NCBI RefSeq assembly: GCF_000238775.2
Contig: NZ_AFEJ02000002.1
Location: 1,411,501 to 1,475,500 of the forward strand
Source of the DNA: Acaryochloris sp. CCMEE 5410
Lineage (GTDB): Bacteria; Cyanobacteriota; Cyanobacteriia; Thermosynechococcales; Thermosynechococcaceae
Reading direction: 5' to 3'
Length of the DNA stretch: 64,000 nt
Shown here: in pieces, positions 17,352 through 26,869 of the stretch
How positions within the stretch are numbered: the first letter of the stretch is position 1
Layout of the letters: every line of letters begins with the position of its first letter
The notes under the pieces: generated by a model
Seen by the model: the letters and a program-made list of their open reading frames with translations, nothing else
What the model was told of the DNA's origin: nothing
The model's database searches: none
Position numbers and translations under genes: made by a program

Positions 17352-20300
17352 TCAAACTTGATCAGGATTTTCAATCACCATAAATATATGGTCATTGAGT
17401 AAGTCTGCACCTACACCTGCAAAGAAAGCCAGATGATCGCCTGTACTTGCAACGCTTACCGCTGAGCTGTGTCCTACAGAGGTAACCCTAAGGTCGTCAA
17501 ATGAGAGATGCCCGGCCATCAAGATCACTTTATCAACAGCTACATCAAAATCAAGAATATAATCTCTCTCTTCACCCGGTTCAAGGACAAAAGTATCTGA
17601 TCCTGCGCCACCAACCAGCAGATCTTTACCGTTTCCACCTCTCAATCGATCATGACCATCACCGCCAAACAGATAATCACGACCATGGCCTCCTAGCAAC
17701 TCATCATCACCCGATCCTCCCTTGAGAGTATCCTTGCCAGCATTACCCTGAATATGATCATTACCACCCCGTCCAAATAGATGATCGTCACCGCCAAGGC
17801 CTCTAATGGTGTCCTGTCCATCCATACCGACAAGTTTGTCATGGCCATGAGTCCCATGCAGCACTTTGCCCGAGCTAGTATTTTCTTCGCCATCTCCTGA
17901 ATCATTCTCATTTCTCTCCTCTCCCTCATCATCCGAATCATTATCTTCATTCGAGAAATCATCGTTCAAGATAGTGGTGGTGGCAGAGTCGGTGCTAATA
18001 GTTGCGATGCCGGGGGCAGTTCCATTCGAAAGGGACACCACAATGGTTTCATCAGGCTCTATATGCGTGTCGCCTAATACATCAAGGGTGATGGTTTTGC
18101 TAGTTTCATCGACACCAAAATTGATAGTCCCAGTTAAACCAGATGCGCCACTGGTACCGCCAATATTGTTGAAATCTTCCGTATTGGTTGCAGTACCTCC
18201 AAACGTAAAGTCAACACTGCTAGCATTTTGAGTAGAGCCAGTTCGAGTGACTGTGAAAGTGACCTGTTGGGTTCCACTATCTCCCTCAGTCAGCGCGACT
18301 GCACTGGTCACTATGGCGTAGTCAATATCAGCTGGGGGTGGAGGCGGAGGTGGAGCAACATCATCATTCAAGATGGTTGTAGTCGCAGAGTCCGTGCTGA
18401 TAGTCGCAGTACCAGGAGCAGTCCCATTGGCAAGGGACACCACAATAGTCTCATCTGGCTCAATATCACTATCACCTAGAACATCAAGGGTAATCGTTTT
18501 GCTAGTTTCATCTACTCCAAAATTGATCGTTCCAGTTAAACCAGCAGCACCACTGGTACCCCCAATATTGTTAAAGTCTTCCGTATTAGTAGCTGTACCA
18601 CCAAACGCAAAGTCAACACTGCTGGCATCTTGAGTGGCCCCTGTTCGAGTCACTGTAAATGTGACTTGCTGTGCTCCACTATCTCCCTCCGTGACAGTTA
18701 CTGCACTCGTAGCAATGACGTAATCAATATCAGCAGGTGGAGGTGGTGCAGCATCATCGTTCAAGATGGTTGTGGTCGCAGAGTTAGTGCTGATAGTTGC
18801 GGTGCCAGGAGCAGTTCCATTAGCAAGGGACACAACAATGGTCTCATCTAACTCGATATCAGTGTCACCCAAGACATCCAACGTGATGGTTTTACTGGTT
18901 TCATCTGCTGCAAAATTGATCGTTCCAGTTAAACCAGCAGCACCACTGGTGCCACCAATATTATTGAAATCTTCAGTATTAGTTGCAGTACCATCAAAAC
19001 TGAAATCGATGCTGCTGGCAACTTGAGTAGCCCCTGTTCGAGTGACTGTGAAAGTGACTTGTTGGGTTCCGCTATCTCCCTCAGTCAACGTGACTGGATT
19101 TGTTGCTATGGCGTAGTCAATATCAGCTGGGGGTGGGGGTGGGGGCGGCGGTGGAGCAACATCATCGTTCAAGATAGTTGTGGTCGCAGAGTTAGTGCTG
19201 ATAGTTGCTGTACCAGGAGCAGTCCCATTGGCAAGGGAAACAACGATAGTCTCATCTAGTTCGATATCAGTGTCACCCAAGACATCCAACGTGATGGTTT
19301 TACTGGTTTCATCTGCTGCAAAATTGATAGTTCCAGTTAAACCAGCAGCACCACTAGTGCCGCCAATATTGTTGAAATCTTCCGTATTGGTTGCAGTGCC
19401 ATCAAAACTGAAATCGATGCTGCTAGCAACTTGAGTTGCTCCTGTCCGAGTAACCGTAAAGGTAACTTGTTGGGTTCCACTATCTCCCTCAGTCAACGTG
19501 ACTGGATTTGTTGCTATGGCGTAGTCAATATCAGCTGGGGGTGGGGGCGGCGGTGGAGCAACATCATCGTTCAAGATAGTTGTGGTCGCAGAGTTAGTGC
19601 TGATAGTTGCTGTACCAGGAGAAGTAGCATTAGCAAGAGACACAACGATGGTTTCATCGGGTTCAATATTGGTGTCGCCCAGAACATCAAGGGTAATCGT
19701 CTTACTGGTTTCACCAACACCAAAATTAATAGTGCCCGTTAATCCCGAAGCACCACTGGTGCCACCAATATTAGTGAAATCTTCAGTATTCGTTGCTGTG
19801 CCACCAATCGTAAAGTCAATGCTTGTAGCAGCTTGAGCAGCAGCCACTTGAGAGAACGCACTGCTAGTAGATTGAATCGTACCGGTTCCTGTTTGAATAA
19901 CTGCAGCGCTAGCAACCTGAGTGATCTCTGTTCGAGTGACGGTGAAGGTGACTTGCTGGGCTCCACTATCCCCCTCAGTGAGCGTTACGGCACTCGTCGC
20001 TATAGCGTAATCAATATCAGCAGTTGGAGGGGGCGCAGTGTCATCATCAGTAATGATCAAGGTACTACTGGCATTGGAAAATCCAGTAGCCGATGCACTA
20101 ATCATGACGAGTTGATTACCATCAACCACAACATCATCCACTCCATTGACGGTAAATTCAACTGAATCTTGGCCATCTAGAATGGTGACTTGAGCTGGTA
20201 CTGTAGCTTCAGTAATATCATCGCTCATTAGATCAACCGTTAAATCGCCAATCGTTGAATTCCGAGTCAATGTTGCTGTCGCTGTACCACCATTTTCTGA

Positions 20301-21653
20301 AATGCTATTGGGACTAATACTTAAACTCAGAGAAGGAGAAGAAGCTCCATTAAAATTCAAAATATAGTTTCCAGTTGTATCACCTACACCATCCACAAGC
20401 AGTGTGTAGGTTCCGGAATTCTGAATTTGAAAGTTTTCTATTGACACATCTCGAGTGTTCAGTGGAGAGCTTTGCTCGTCTAGAACTGTCACACCATTCG
20501 AATCCAATAATCGAATCCGGACGCGACCTCCAGTCAAATTATCAACAAAGGCTCCTATCAGGTCACCGGTCTGAGCGGTAAAGGTATAGGCTTCCCCATC
20601 TCCTGCAAAGTCAAGAGAAGAGGCGACAACTTGGTTATCCGCAATGGTCTGAGAGTTTTCGGTAAAGTTGGTCAGGCCTACTGTGTAGTTTCCCGTTGTG
20701 TCTCCTACCCCATCGACCAATAGGGTGTACTGGCCTGTCGCTGCAATGGCAAATGGTAGAGAGGTTAATCCAACACCAACATCCCGAGTGTTCAAAGGCG
20801 AACTTTGCTCTTCTAAAACTGTCACACCATTCGAATCCAGCAATCGAATCCGGACTCGACCTCCGGTCAAATTATCGACAAAGGCTTCTATCAGGTCACC
20901 GGCTTGAGCAGTAAAGGTATAGGCTTCCCCGTCTCCTGCAAAGTCAAGAGAAGAGGCGACAACTTGGTTATCCGCAATGGTCTGAGAGTTTTCGGTAAAG
21001 TTGGTCAGGCCTACTGTGTAGTTTCCCGTTGTGTCTCCGACTCCATCGACCAATAGGGTGTACTGGCCTGTCGCTGCAATGGCAAATGGTAGAGAGGTTA
21101 ATCCAACACCAACATCTCGTGTGTTCAAAGGCGAACTTTGCTCTTCTAAAACTGTCACACCATTCAAATCCAGCAATCGAATCCGGACTCGACCTCCTGT
21201 CAAATTATCGACAAAGGCTTCTATCAGGTCACCGGCTTGAGCGGTAAAGGTATAGGCTTCCCCATCTCCTGCAAAGTCAAGAGAAGAGGCGACAACTTGG
21301 TTATCTGCAATGGTCTGAGAGTTTTCGGTAAAGTTGGTCAGGCCTACTGTGTAGTTTCCTGTTGTGTTTCCTACTCCAGCTACTACCAGCGTATACTGAT
21401 CTGTTGCGGGAATGTTAAATGGTAGAGAGGTTAATCCAACACCAACATCCCGAGTGTTCAAAGGCGAGCTTTGTTCTTCTAAAACAGTTACACCATCTGA
21501 ATCTAACAACTGAATTCTGACTCGGCCTCCGGTCAAATTATCAACAAAGGCTTTAATCAAGTCTCCTGCTTGAGCAGTGAAGGTATAACTTTGAGTCTCT
21601 CCTATAGAGGTAATACTCGCAGCAAGACTTTGGTCATCATTAATAGGAGGCAT
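17352..21653 (-). CDS. giant secreted PPC / Calx-beta / RTX repeat protein
   Basis: 1433 residues. Four pre-peptidase C-terminal (PPC)-like repeats of about 110 residues (10-430; hallmark YTFTAQAGDLI, GGRVRIRLLDSNGVTVLEEQ). One diverged Calx-beta-like unit follows (about 440-545). Then five Calx-beta repeats (each opens ADIDYAI-TSAV-LTEGDSG and ends SATTTILNDD) are joined by proline tracts of 3 to 9 residues. The C-terminal 200 residues hold about eight GGxGxDxLxG nonapeptides that would bind calcium in a beta-roll. There is no N-terminal signal peptide; the C-terminal RTX block predicts type I secretion, but no secretion genes are nearby. The likely role is a surface or matrix adhesin. Repeat units 2 and 3 are almost identical. 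Confidence 0.9.
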   Translation of the reverse strand: MPPINDDQSLAASITSIGETQSYTFTAQAGDLIKAFVDNLTGGRVRIQLLDSDGVTVLEEQSSPLNTRDVGVGLTSLPFNIPATDQYTLVVAGVGNTTGNYTVGLTNFTENSQTIADNQVVASSLDFAGDGEAYTFTAQAGDLIEAFVDNLTGGRVRIRLLDLNGVTVLEEQSSPLNTRDVGVGLTSLPFAIAATGQYTLLVDGVGDTTGNYTVGLTNFTENSQTIADNQVVASSLDFAGDGEAYTFTAQAGDLIEAFVDNLTGGRVRIRLLDSNGVTVLEEQSSPLNTRDVGVGLTSLPFAIAATGQYTLLVDGVGDTTGNYTVGLTNFTENSQTIADNQVVASSLDFAGDGEAYTFTAQTGDLIGAFVDNLTGGRVRIRLLDSNGVTVLDEQSSPLNTRDVSIENFQIQNSGTYTLLVDGVGDTTGNYILNFNGASSPSLSLSISPNSISENGGTATATLTRNSTIGDLTVDLMSDDITEATVPAQVTILDGQDSVEFTVNGVDDVVVDGNQLVMISASATGFSNASSTLIITDDDTAPPPTADIDYAIATSAVTLTEGDSGAQQVTFTVTRTEITQVASAAVIQTGTGTIQSTSSAFSQVAAAQAATSIDFTIGGTATNTEDFTNIGGTSGASGLTGTINFGVGETSKTITLDVLGDTNIEPDETIVVSLANATSPGTATISTNSATTTILNDDVAPPPPPPPADIDYAIATNPVTLTEGDSGTQQVTFTVTRTGATQVASSIDFSFDGTATNTEDFNNIGGTSGAAGLTGTINFAADETSKTITLDVLGDTDIELDETIVVSLANGTAPGTATISTNSATTTILNDDVAPPPPPPPPPADIDYAIATNPVTLTEGDSGTQQVTFTVTRTGATQVASSIDFSFDGTATNTEDFNNIGGTSGAAGLTGTINFAADETSKTITLDVLGDTDIELDETIVVSLANGTAPGTATISTNSATTTILNDDAAPPPPADIDYVIATSAVTVTEGDSGAQQVTFTVTRTGATQDASSVDFAFGGTATNTEDFNNIGGTSGAAGLTGTINFGVDETSKTITLDVLGDSDIEPDETIVVSLANGTAPGTATISTDSATTTILNDDVAPPPPPPPADIDYAIVTSAVALTEGDSGTQQVTFTVTRTGSTQNASSVDFTFGGTATNTEDFNNIGGTSGASGLTGTINFGVDETSKTITLDVLGDTHIEPDETIVVSLSNGTAPGIATISTDSATTTILNDDFSNEDNDSDDEGEERNENDSGDGEENTSSGKVLHGTHGHDKLVGMDGQDTIRGLGGDDHLFGRGGNDHIQGNAGKDTLKGGSGDDELLGGHGRDYLFGGDGHDRLRGGNGKDLLVGGAGSDTFVLEPGEERDYILDFDVAVDKVILMAGHLSFDDLRVTSVGHSSAVSVASTGDHLAFFAGVGADLLNDHIFMVIENPDQV

Positions 21654-22461
21654 TTTTCTACCTAAGATAAGTTTTTATTGGTTGCAAACCCTCAGATATA
21701 AATGAGCTGAAATTCATCTATATCCAGCATTCAAAGTCCACATACCATTAGACTTTTAAGATCTAGAATCAGCATGTGATGATCGCTGCTCAATGATTAT
21801 CTGAGATACTCAACTGAGTAGCAGCGCTAAGGTAAAATTTGGTCTTGAATAGCTATGAGATGGGATCAACCTAGGATCAAGAAGCGCATCTTGATATTTA
21901 GATATAAGAACTATCTATCTTTCGACAGGTGGCTGATTACGCTTCTAAGATTGAGCACTAAGAACGACATCTCAAGCTTATATATTGGCCTAGATAGCTA
22001 CTCTAGAAACATATTAGAAATGTTGAAAAACTATTTTCATAAAATACTTTATTTGAGGCATTAAATATTTTAAATTTCTAAAATATATTTTCTCATAAAA
22101 CTTCGGAAAAAGAATTTAATAGCAACTTGATTACAATAAGAAATCTACAGCTCAATCTCATTCATTTGTCAAAACTTTAATGAAACTTTTTTTATATTAA
22201 TCAACAAAAAATAGAAAAAAGAAAAGAGACAGAAAGTCAATAATAGACTTACAAATATCTCATCTCCCTAGATTTTTGAGGGAATTTGTATTACATATAC
22301 AGAACAACAGAGGCTTCAGATATCTTGGAAGGAATAAGCTACCTATCAAAATCTATGGATATCTCTGCTGATTAGACAGGAAAAAGCTGCTTTGTCGTTT
22401 GCGATCGCAACTCATCCATCCAAGCTTCCCAGCGCCACCTCACATTTTTCCGTTTTTCCCC
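21654..22461. other. AT-rich intergenic region
   Basis: About 800 bases between the divergent RTX and MerR genes. A 69-codon open frame at 21855-22064 has no recognisable protein character and no family resemblance, so it is not called. Long A/T stretches occur at 22060-22300. Nothing else is recognised; it should hold the promoter of the RTX gene. Confidence 0.45.
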
Positions 22462-22493
22462 TTGACTCTCACCCTACGTGAGGTTTCTATCAT
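22462..22493 (+). promoter_or_regulatory. MerR-type promoter with long spacer and dyad
   Basis: TTGACT (22462-22467) and TATCAT (22488-22493) are separated by 20 bases, longer than the normal 17, with the dyad CTCAC-CCTAC-GTGAG centred in the spacer. This is the classical arrangement at promoters activated by MerR-family proteins through DNA untwisting. It lies directly upstream of the MerR gene, so autoregulation is likely. Transcription from it would begin near 22500, which excludes start codons further upstream. Confidence 0.65.
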
Positions 22494-22524
22494 GGAACCA
22501 TTCACACATGAGGATTGCTTCCCA

Positions 22525-23298
22525 ATGCCGGAGAGAAACATCAGCCAACGGGTTTCTATGAAAGTGGGCGAATTAGCTCAACAAACTGGCGTCTCCGTGC
22601 GTACATTGCACCACTACGACGAGATCGGTTTACTCTCGCCCTCTCGACGCACCGAAGCAGGATATCGACTCTATGGCGATGATGACATTATTCGCTTGCA
22701 GCAAATTGTCTCATTACGTCAACTTGGTTTTTCCCTAGCGCAGATCCAAGACTGCTTGAATCAGAATGAGTTTTCTCCCCATAACGTGGTGCAACTGCAT
22801 CTATCCAAACTCAAAGAGCACATTGAGCTACAGCAGCAGCTATATGCACGGCTAGAAATCATCGCTTCTCAGCTGCAGTCTACAGAAGCAACCTCAATCC
22901 AGGACTTCCTTCAATTAATAGAGGTCACAACCATGATCGAGAAACACTACACTCCAGAACAGCAAGCGCAACTTCGGGATAGACGGGAAACCCTAGGTGA
23001 AGAGCACATCCATCAGGTCGAGGCAGAATGGCAAACGCTCATTGACCAAGCCCGGACTGAAATGGCAAAAGGCACGAATCCAGCTAGTGAAGCCATGCAA
23101 GTCATTGCCCAAAAATGGCAATCACTGATCCAACAGTTCACCGGGGGCGATTCAAGAGTTGCCTCATCTTTACAGTCGATGTATCAACAAGAGGGGGCAG
23201 AGGTAGCTAGTAGAGGCATGGTGGATGCTGAGCTGATGGAATTTATGGGGAAAGCGATGGCAGCCACCAAAGGCTCGAATGATATTGGCCAGGTTTAA
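22525..23298 (+). CDS. MerR-family regulator with TipAS-like effector domain
   Basis: A MerR winged-helix regulator. The DNA-binding part opens MKVGELAQQTGVSVRTLHHYDEIGLL and continues RRTEAGYRLYGDDDIIRLQQI, followed by a helical dimerisation region and a C-terminal domain with EAEWQTLIDQARTEMAKG and GTNPASEAMQVIAQKW, as in TipA-type proteins that sense peptides or hydrophobic compounds. The frame is open to 22399, but the MerR-type promoter at 22462-22493 rules out upstream starts. ATG 22525 has a GAGGA 10 bases before it; ATG 22558 (MKVGELA) is the usual family start and equally possible. No obvious target operon lies next to it. Confidence 0.88.
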   Translation: MPERNISQRVSMKVGELAQQTGVSVRTLHHYDEIGLLSPSRRTEAGYRLYGDDDIIRLQQIVSLRQLGFSLAQIQDCLNQNEFSPHNVVQLHLSKLKEHIELQQQLYARLEIIASQLQSTEATSIQDFLQLIEVTTMIEKHYTPEQQAQLRDRRETLGEEHIHQVEAEWQTLIDQARTEMAKGTNPASEAMQVIAQKWQSLIQQFTGGDSRVASSLQSMYQQEGAEVASRGMVDAELMEFMGKAMAATKGSNDIGQV

Positions 23299-23461
23299 TC
23301 GACGGGGAGTATTGCCGTTGCCAGAATAGGATATCGCTGGATGAGAGAGGTTCACCGAGCGATATCCATATCACAGAAACCTTATGCCATCAGATTGTTT
23401 TCAAGTCCTTTCAGGAGAATTTGGGAGCTGCCACCGTCAATAGATCAAGGTAGATCACTTA

Positions 23462-23583
23462 GGGAGCATGTCACCTTTGCAGATGCACAAAATTTAGAAT
23501 TAAAAATTTGATGTCTGAAAGCAAGGCTAGCAAGGATTTCTGAGATGAGTATAAATACTAGCTTGCAAAGGTGACATGCTCCC
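23462..23583. mobile_element. 122-bp MITE with IS-A ends
   Basis: The 20-bp terminal repeats at 23462-23481 and 23564-23583 are identical to those of the 1.15-kb IS-A copies, and a perfect 9-bp target duplication GATCACTTA is at 23453-23461 and 23584-23592. The 82-base AT-rich interior has no coding capacity and no evident match to the IS-A interior. It is best read as a non-autonomous derivative moved by the IS-A transposase. It landed in the last codons of the acetyltransferase gene, but the duplication preserves the stop codon. Confidence 0.9.
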
Positions 23584-23585
23584 GA

Positions 23586-24095
23586 TCACTTAAATCCACT
23601 GTCCTGACCTAAGCTCATACGAGTGCCGATCGCTTCAAAACCTTGCGATTGATAGAACTTCAAGGCTGATGAGTTGGAAGTGTACATATCAAACCAAATC
23701 CATTTCAGGTTTTCGATCTCTTGAGCAAACTGTTTCATTGTGGAAATCAGTTGACTACCGACTCCCTTCCTACGAAATTCCTTCACTACATAGATTTGGT
23801 GTAAGTAGAGATTTTTTCTGGCATAAGAAAAGATCGTTTCTGCCCGTTCACAAAATTCAAAGTGGATATACCCCACTAGCTGGTCATCAGCCACTGCAAC
23901 ATAGATGAATTCTTGCTCAGCCTCTATTTTCTCTTCTAAATATTCCCTAGCATGATCCACCAGTAGGGGACGATGGATATCTGGGTGTGATTGCACCGCT
24001 ATTTGGCTGAGATGAGTCATCAAATTGGCGACAGCACTAATATCAGCCCTCTCTATTTTTCGGATAATGGGGCCACCTACCACTGTATTCTCCAT
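23586..24095 (-). CDS. GNAT-family N-acetyltransferase
   Basis: A 169-residue acetyltransferase that would transfer acetyl from acetyl-CoA to an amine. Motif A is clear: LHQIYVVKEFRRKGVGSQLISTM (Q/RxxGxG/A type) near residues 97-118, followed by the WFDMYTSNSSALKFYQSQGFEAIG region of motif B. The substrate is unknown. The 3' end borders the MITE; its stop codon lies within the 9-bp target duplication, so the protein appears intact, but its downstream sequence has been displaced. Confidence 0.85.
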   Translation of the reverse strand: MENTVVGGPIIRKIERADISAVANLMTHLSQIAVQSHPDIHRPLLVDHAREYLEEKIEAEQEFIYVAVADDQLVGYIHFEFCERAETIFSYARKNLYLHQIYVVKEFRRKGVGSQLISTMKQFAQEIENLKWIWFDMYTSNSSALKFYQSQGFEAIGTRMSLGQDSGFK

Positions 24096-24179
24096 GGTCT
24101 ACTCAACTATTTTGTTTATGCTCTATGGTATTTCCAACTTGAGAGATGGCAACCCCTCTCGATTGCCAATCCTCAAAAT

Positions 24180-24854
24180 CTATCCTTCATTTGCAGCTGT
24201 TTGCTCTGCGGGAAGTCGGCGAGATACAACGGCAAAAAAGGGATCGCTTCCTCCTAACCCCATCCAGGATAAGAGGGTCGATTGAGGCGTTTGATTCGAT
24301 ACCACCTGGGGTTCACTCAGGCCTTCGACAGAACCCATATAGGATCGCACCAGCTGGACCCGCTGAGCATCCGTTCCGTCTCGCCAAGCTTGGATCGCTT
24401 TTTGATAAAACATACGGTTGGAGAAGCTGACAATCACTACACCACCGGGCTTCAGCACTCGATGGATTTCGCTAAAAATGGCTTCAGGATATTGCAAATA
24501 CTGGACAGAAACGGCGATCAATACCGCATCAAAGGTCTGATCGGCTTGAGGAAGCTGCAGCTCTTGATTGAGATTTTGGACAAAACATTCATCAAAGCGA
24601 GGATTCTTGGCCAGCTCTTCAGCATTTAGACCATGGCCCACCACCTGATCAAACTTGATATCCTCGGGCAGGTGAGACACCCAGCTACTCATCAAATCTA
24701 AGATGGTAAATCCTGGCTGAAGATGCTGCCGATACAGATCCGTGAGTTGTTGAATAAACCCATCATCAACATGGGTGACAAAGCGCGGATAATCATAGAA
24801 AAACTGATCATCACCATTGTCTAGCTTGGTTCGTTGATGGGGTTGCAACAACAT
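24180..24854 (-). CDS. class I SAM-dependent methyltransferase
   Basis: A 224-residue methyltransferase (start taken at ATG 24854, MLLQPHQRTKLD; an in-frame ATG at 24872 adds six residues). SAM-binding motif I is weakened to ILDLMSSWVSHLP (about 60-72) instead of a glycine-rich loop. Motif II/III-like parts follow: TFDAVLIAVSVQYLQYPEAIF and HRVLKPGGVVIVSFSNRMF. This LDLMSSWVSH form is conserved in a group of cyanobacterial and plastid proteins. The substrate is unknown. It lies in a same-strand run with two acetyltransferases but with gaps of about 80-160 bases. Confidence 0.8.
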   Translation of the reverse strand: MLLQPHQRTKLDNGDDQFFYDYPRFVTHVDDGFIQQLTDLYRQHLQPGFTILDLMSSWVSHLPEDIKFDQVVGHGLNAEELAKNPRFDECFVQNLNQELQLPQADQTFDAVLIAVSVQYLQYPEAIFSEIHRVLKPGGVVIVSFSNRMFYQKAIQAWRDGTDAQRVQLVRSYMGSVEGLSEPQVVSNQTPQSTLLSWMGLGGSDPFFAVVSRRLPAEQTAANEG

Positions 24855-25029
24855 AATCAGGTAAAAATACACTCCAGAGATAGGCCCCAGTCTTCATCAC
24901 AAAGACTCAGGTAAAGCCCAAGGCTTACCTCAAAGTGTAAAAGAATATGATTCACAGGTGTGTTGCCCTCTATTGGTTAGGCGAGAACACCCCGACAAAG
25001 ATAAGGAATCAAGCTCTAGCAGCAATAAA

Positions 25030-25641
25030 CTAGAGACGCTTACAGAGCAGTAGTCGTTTGGGGGAAGCAAACAGAATATTGGGCCAAGTCGGTGGGCTGT
25101 CTACGAGTTGATATCCCGCTTTCGCATAGAGCCGACGAGCCGGGGTATTATCATCCATCACATGGAGATAAAGTCGGTGATGTCCCCACTGACGAACCAT
25201 TTCTTCACAGGCAAATAAAAGCTGCTTGCCCACTCCCTGACAACGACATTGAGGTGCCACTGCCAGATTGGAGATATAGGGCACAGACGGAGCAAAGGGC
25301 ATCCAAGGCGACAAGGATTTTAGAGACACCTCAACGGTACCCACCAGTTCCGACTCTACGGACGACTCCCGAGCAATTTGAGCACCAATCAAGCTCGTAA
25401 ACGGCATCAGGCGGACGCTGTAGCGGGACTGCAGATCGTGAAAGATACCCATTTGCATAATGGGGTTAAACCAGGACTGCCAGCCTTCCTCGGGATAGAA
25501 ACACCGACAGAGAAGGGCCGCCACCTCAGGCAAATCTTTTGGTTTTAAAGTGCGCAGTCGAAATGAGGCATCCACTCGACTGATATATCGAGCACCGTCA
25601 ATGGCGGAGTCTTTGGAACGAAAAATACCTAAATCTGCCAC
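25030..25641 (-). CDS. GNAT-family N-acetyltransferase, cyanobacterial/plastid type
   Basis: A 203-residue acetyltransferase. The central part has YISNLAVAPQCRCQGVGKQLLFACEEMV (about 123-150), the acetyl-CoA pyrophosphate-binding motif, then LYLHVMDDNTPARRLYAKAGYQLV (motif B). The N-terminus contains FRLRTLKPKDLPEVAALLCRCFY, a form common to cyanobacterial and chloroplast GNAT proteins. Target unknown. It starts from ATG at 25641, with no clear ribosome-binding site. Confidence 0.85.
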   Translation of the reverse strand: MADLGIFRSKDSAIDGARYISRVDASFRLRTLKPKDLPEVAALLCRCFYPEEGWQSWFNPIMQMGIFHDLQSRYSVRLMPFTSLIGAQIARESSVESELVGTVEVSLKSLSPWMPFAPSVPYISNLAVAPQCRCQGVGKQLLFACEEMVRQWGHHRLYLHVMDDNTPARRLYAKAGYQLVDSPPTWPNILFASPKRLLLCKRL

Positions 25642-25755
25642 GAATTTCTATAGAAACTGCACGAAACAATCTGAGTCTTAAAGCAGGAATGCCAGCCATT
25701 ATAAGGTGATCTCTCTAGGGAAAGCCTTACAATTTCTTTACGGAGTGTCCAAGCC

Positions 25756-26646
25756 TTAGGGAGAGGTGCTTGCAGACGTTCCGTCATCGGTTTCAACGTC
25801 TAGCTCACTTAATGCAGCCTGAATTTCAGGGGTCGCAAACACCACTTTCGTGTCTGCAATCAATTTTTCGCCCCAGAGGTTCTCTTCGAGGAAGGCTACC
25901 TTGCCATAGCGTCCATCCAATTTCAGGGCAGACATGGCTAAAGCCAGTCCTTCTTCTTTATCGCCTTCGACATAAGTCGCAACGGCAAGGGCAAGCTTTG
26001 GTTCACCAGATTTCTGATCAATCTCAATCGCCGCTTTCCACTGCTTAATAGCTCGGCTGACCTCACCCTTTTCGTATTGGACTAAGCCAATATTATTGAT
26101 GGCAGGCCAGAATTTTTCGTTTTGATCTAAGGATTTCTCATACTGCTTGATGGCATCTTTCAATTTACCCATCTTGTAAAAGGTATTGCCTAAATCAAAC
26201 AGGGCTTCTGGAACGTCCGGCTTAATTTTGAGGCCCATGGTCAACAGTTGGGCCGCCTGTTCATATTTCTCTTGGCCAAAGTAGGCAGCACCTAGACTGA
26301 AATGAACCCCTGCATTTTTGGCATTTAAGGTTCTGGATTTTTCTAGCGCGGAAATCCCTTGATCGACTTCTTTTTGGCTGAGATATAACCCTCCCAACAA
26401 GGCCCAGGCATCTGCAGACTTGGGAGCGAGTTGGGTTGCCAATTTGACGCGAGCTAGGGCAGGTTCAATTTGCTGAAATTGGCTCAGGTAAACCGCTTCT
26501 TTGAATAAGACCAGCCCCGTCTTCTCGAGTTCTTTGGAATCGAGTTTAAGGGTCCGAGGCACAACTGCCTGTCCTAAGGCAGGTTGGGCAACAGCACCAA
26601 GGCCTACGGCTAGGAAAAGCGAAAGTAGAGTTGAACGTTGAAGCAC
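25756..26646 (-). CDS. exported TPR-repeat protein
   Basis: 296 residues. A signal peptide (MLQRSTLLSLFLAVGLGAVAQPALGQ) directs it across the cytoplasmic membrane, with probable cleavage near residue 25. About five tetratricopeptide repeats follow between residues 75 and 220 (for example AWALLGGLYLSQKEVDQGI, ALFDLGNTFYKMGKLKDAI, WPAINNIGLVQYEKGEVSRAI), typical of a scaffold for protein assembly. The C-terminus ends in an Asp/Thr/Ser-rich tail. It is conserved in cyanobacteria as far as can be recognised; no partner is indicated by context. It is divergent from the small ORF and mnmH. Confidence 0.85.
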   Translation of the reverse strand: MLQRSTLLSLFLAVGLGAVAQPALGQAVVPRTLKLDSKELEKTGLVLFKEAVYLSQFQQIEPALARVKLATQLAPKSADAWALLGGLYLSQKEVDQGISALEKSRTLNAKNAGVHFSLGAAYFGQEKYEQAAQLLTMGLKIKPDVPEALFDLGNTFYKMGKLKDAIKQYEKSLDQNEKFWPAINNIGLVQYEKGEVSRAIKQWKAAIEIDQKSGEPKLALAVATYVEGDKEEGLALAMSALKLDGRYGKVAFLEENLWGEKLIADTKVVFATPEIQAALSELDVETDDGTSASTSP

Positions 26647-26869
26647 AGCAGATGCCCAAATATAACGTATTCATAAGTTAGCTTAGCTCAGATTTTCAGC
26701 TCTTGACTGAAACCGTTACAGACTATTGATTGTGAAAAGGGAATCAGCCATTGCATAGGTCCCTTCCTATTCCAGATTCTTCACCCCAACAATTGACGTT
26801 TACCGTTATGATTCGGTTGTTAGAATTATTAAGTCTTGTACACATTCAATTGGCAACGAGGGTACCTTG

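Noticed and set aside
17866-21425. Many plus-strand open frames opposite the RTX gene, nearly identical to each other.
   Set aside because: They mirror the repeat structure of the Calx-beta and PPC repeats on the other strand and are Ser/Val-rich translations without independent signals.
21855-22064. 69-codon open frame in the AT-rich region before the MerR gene.
   Set aside because: No ribosome-binding site, no protein-like pattern, and composition matches the surrounding noncoding DNA.
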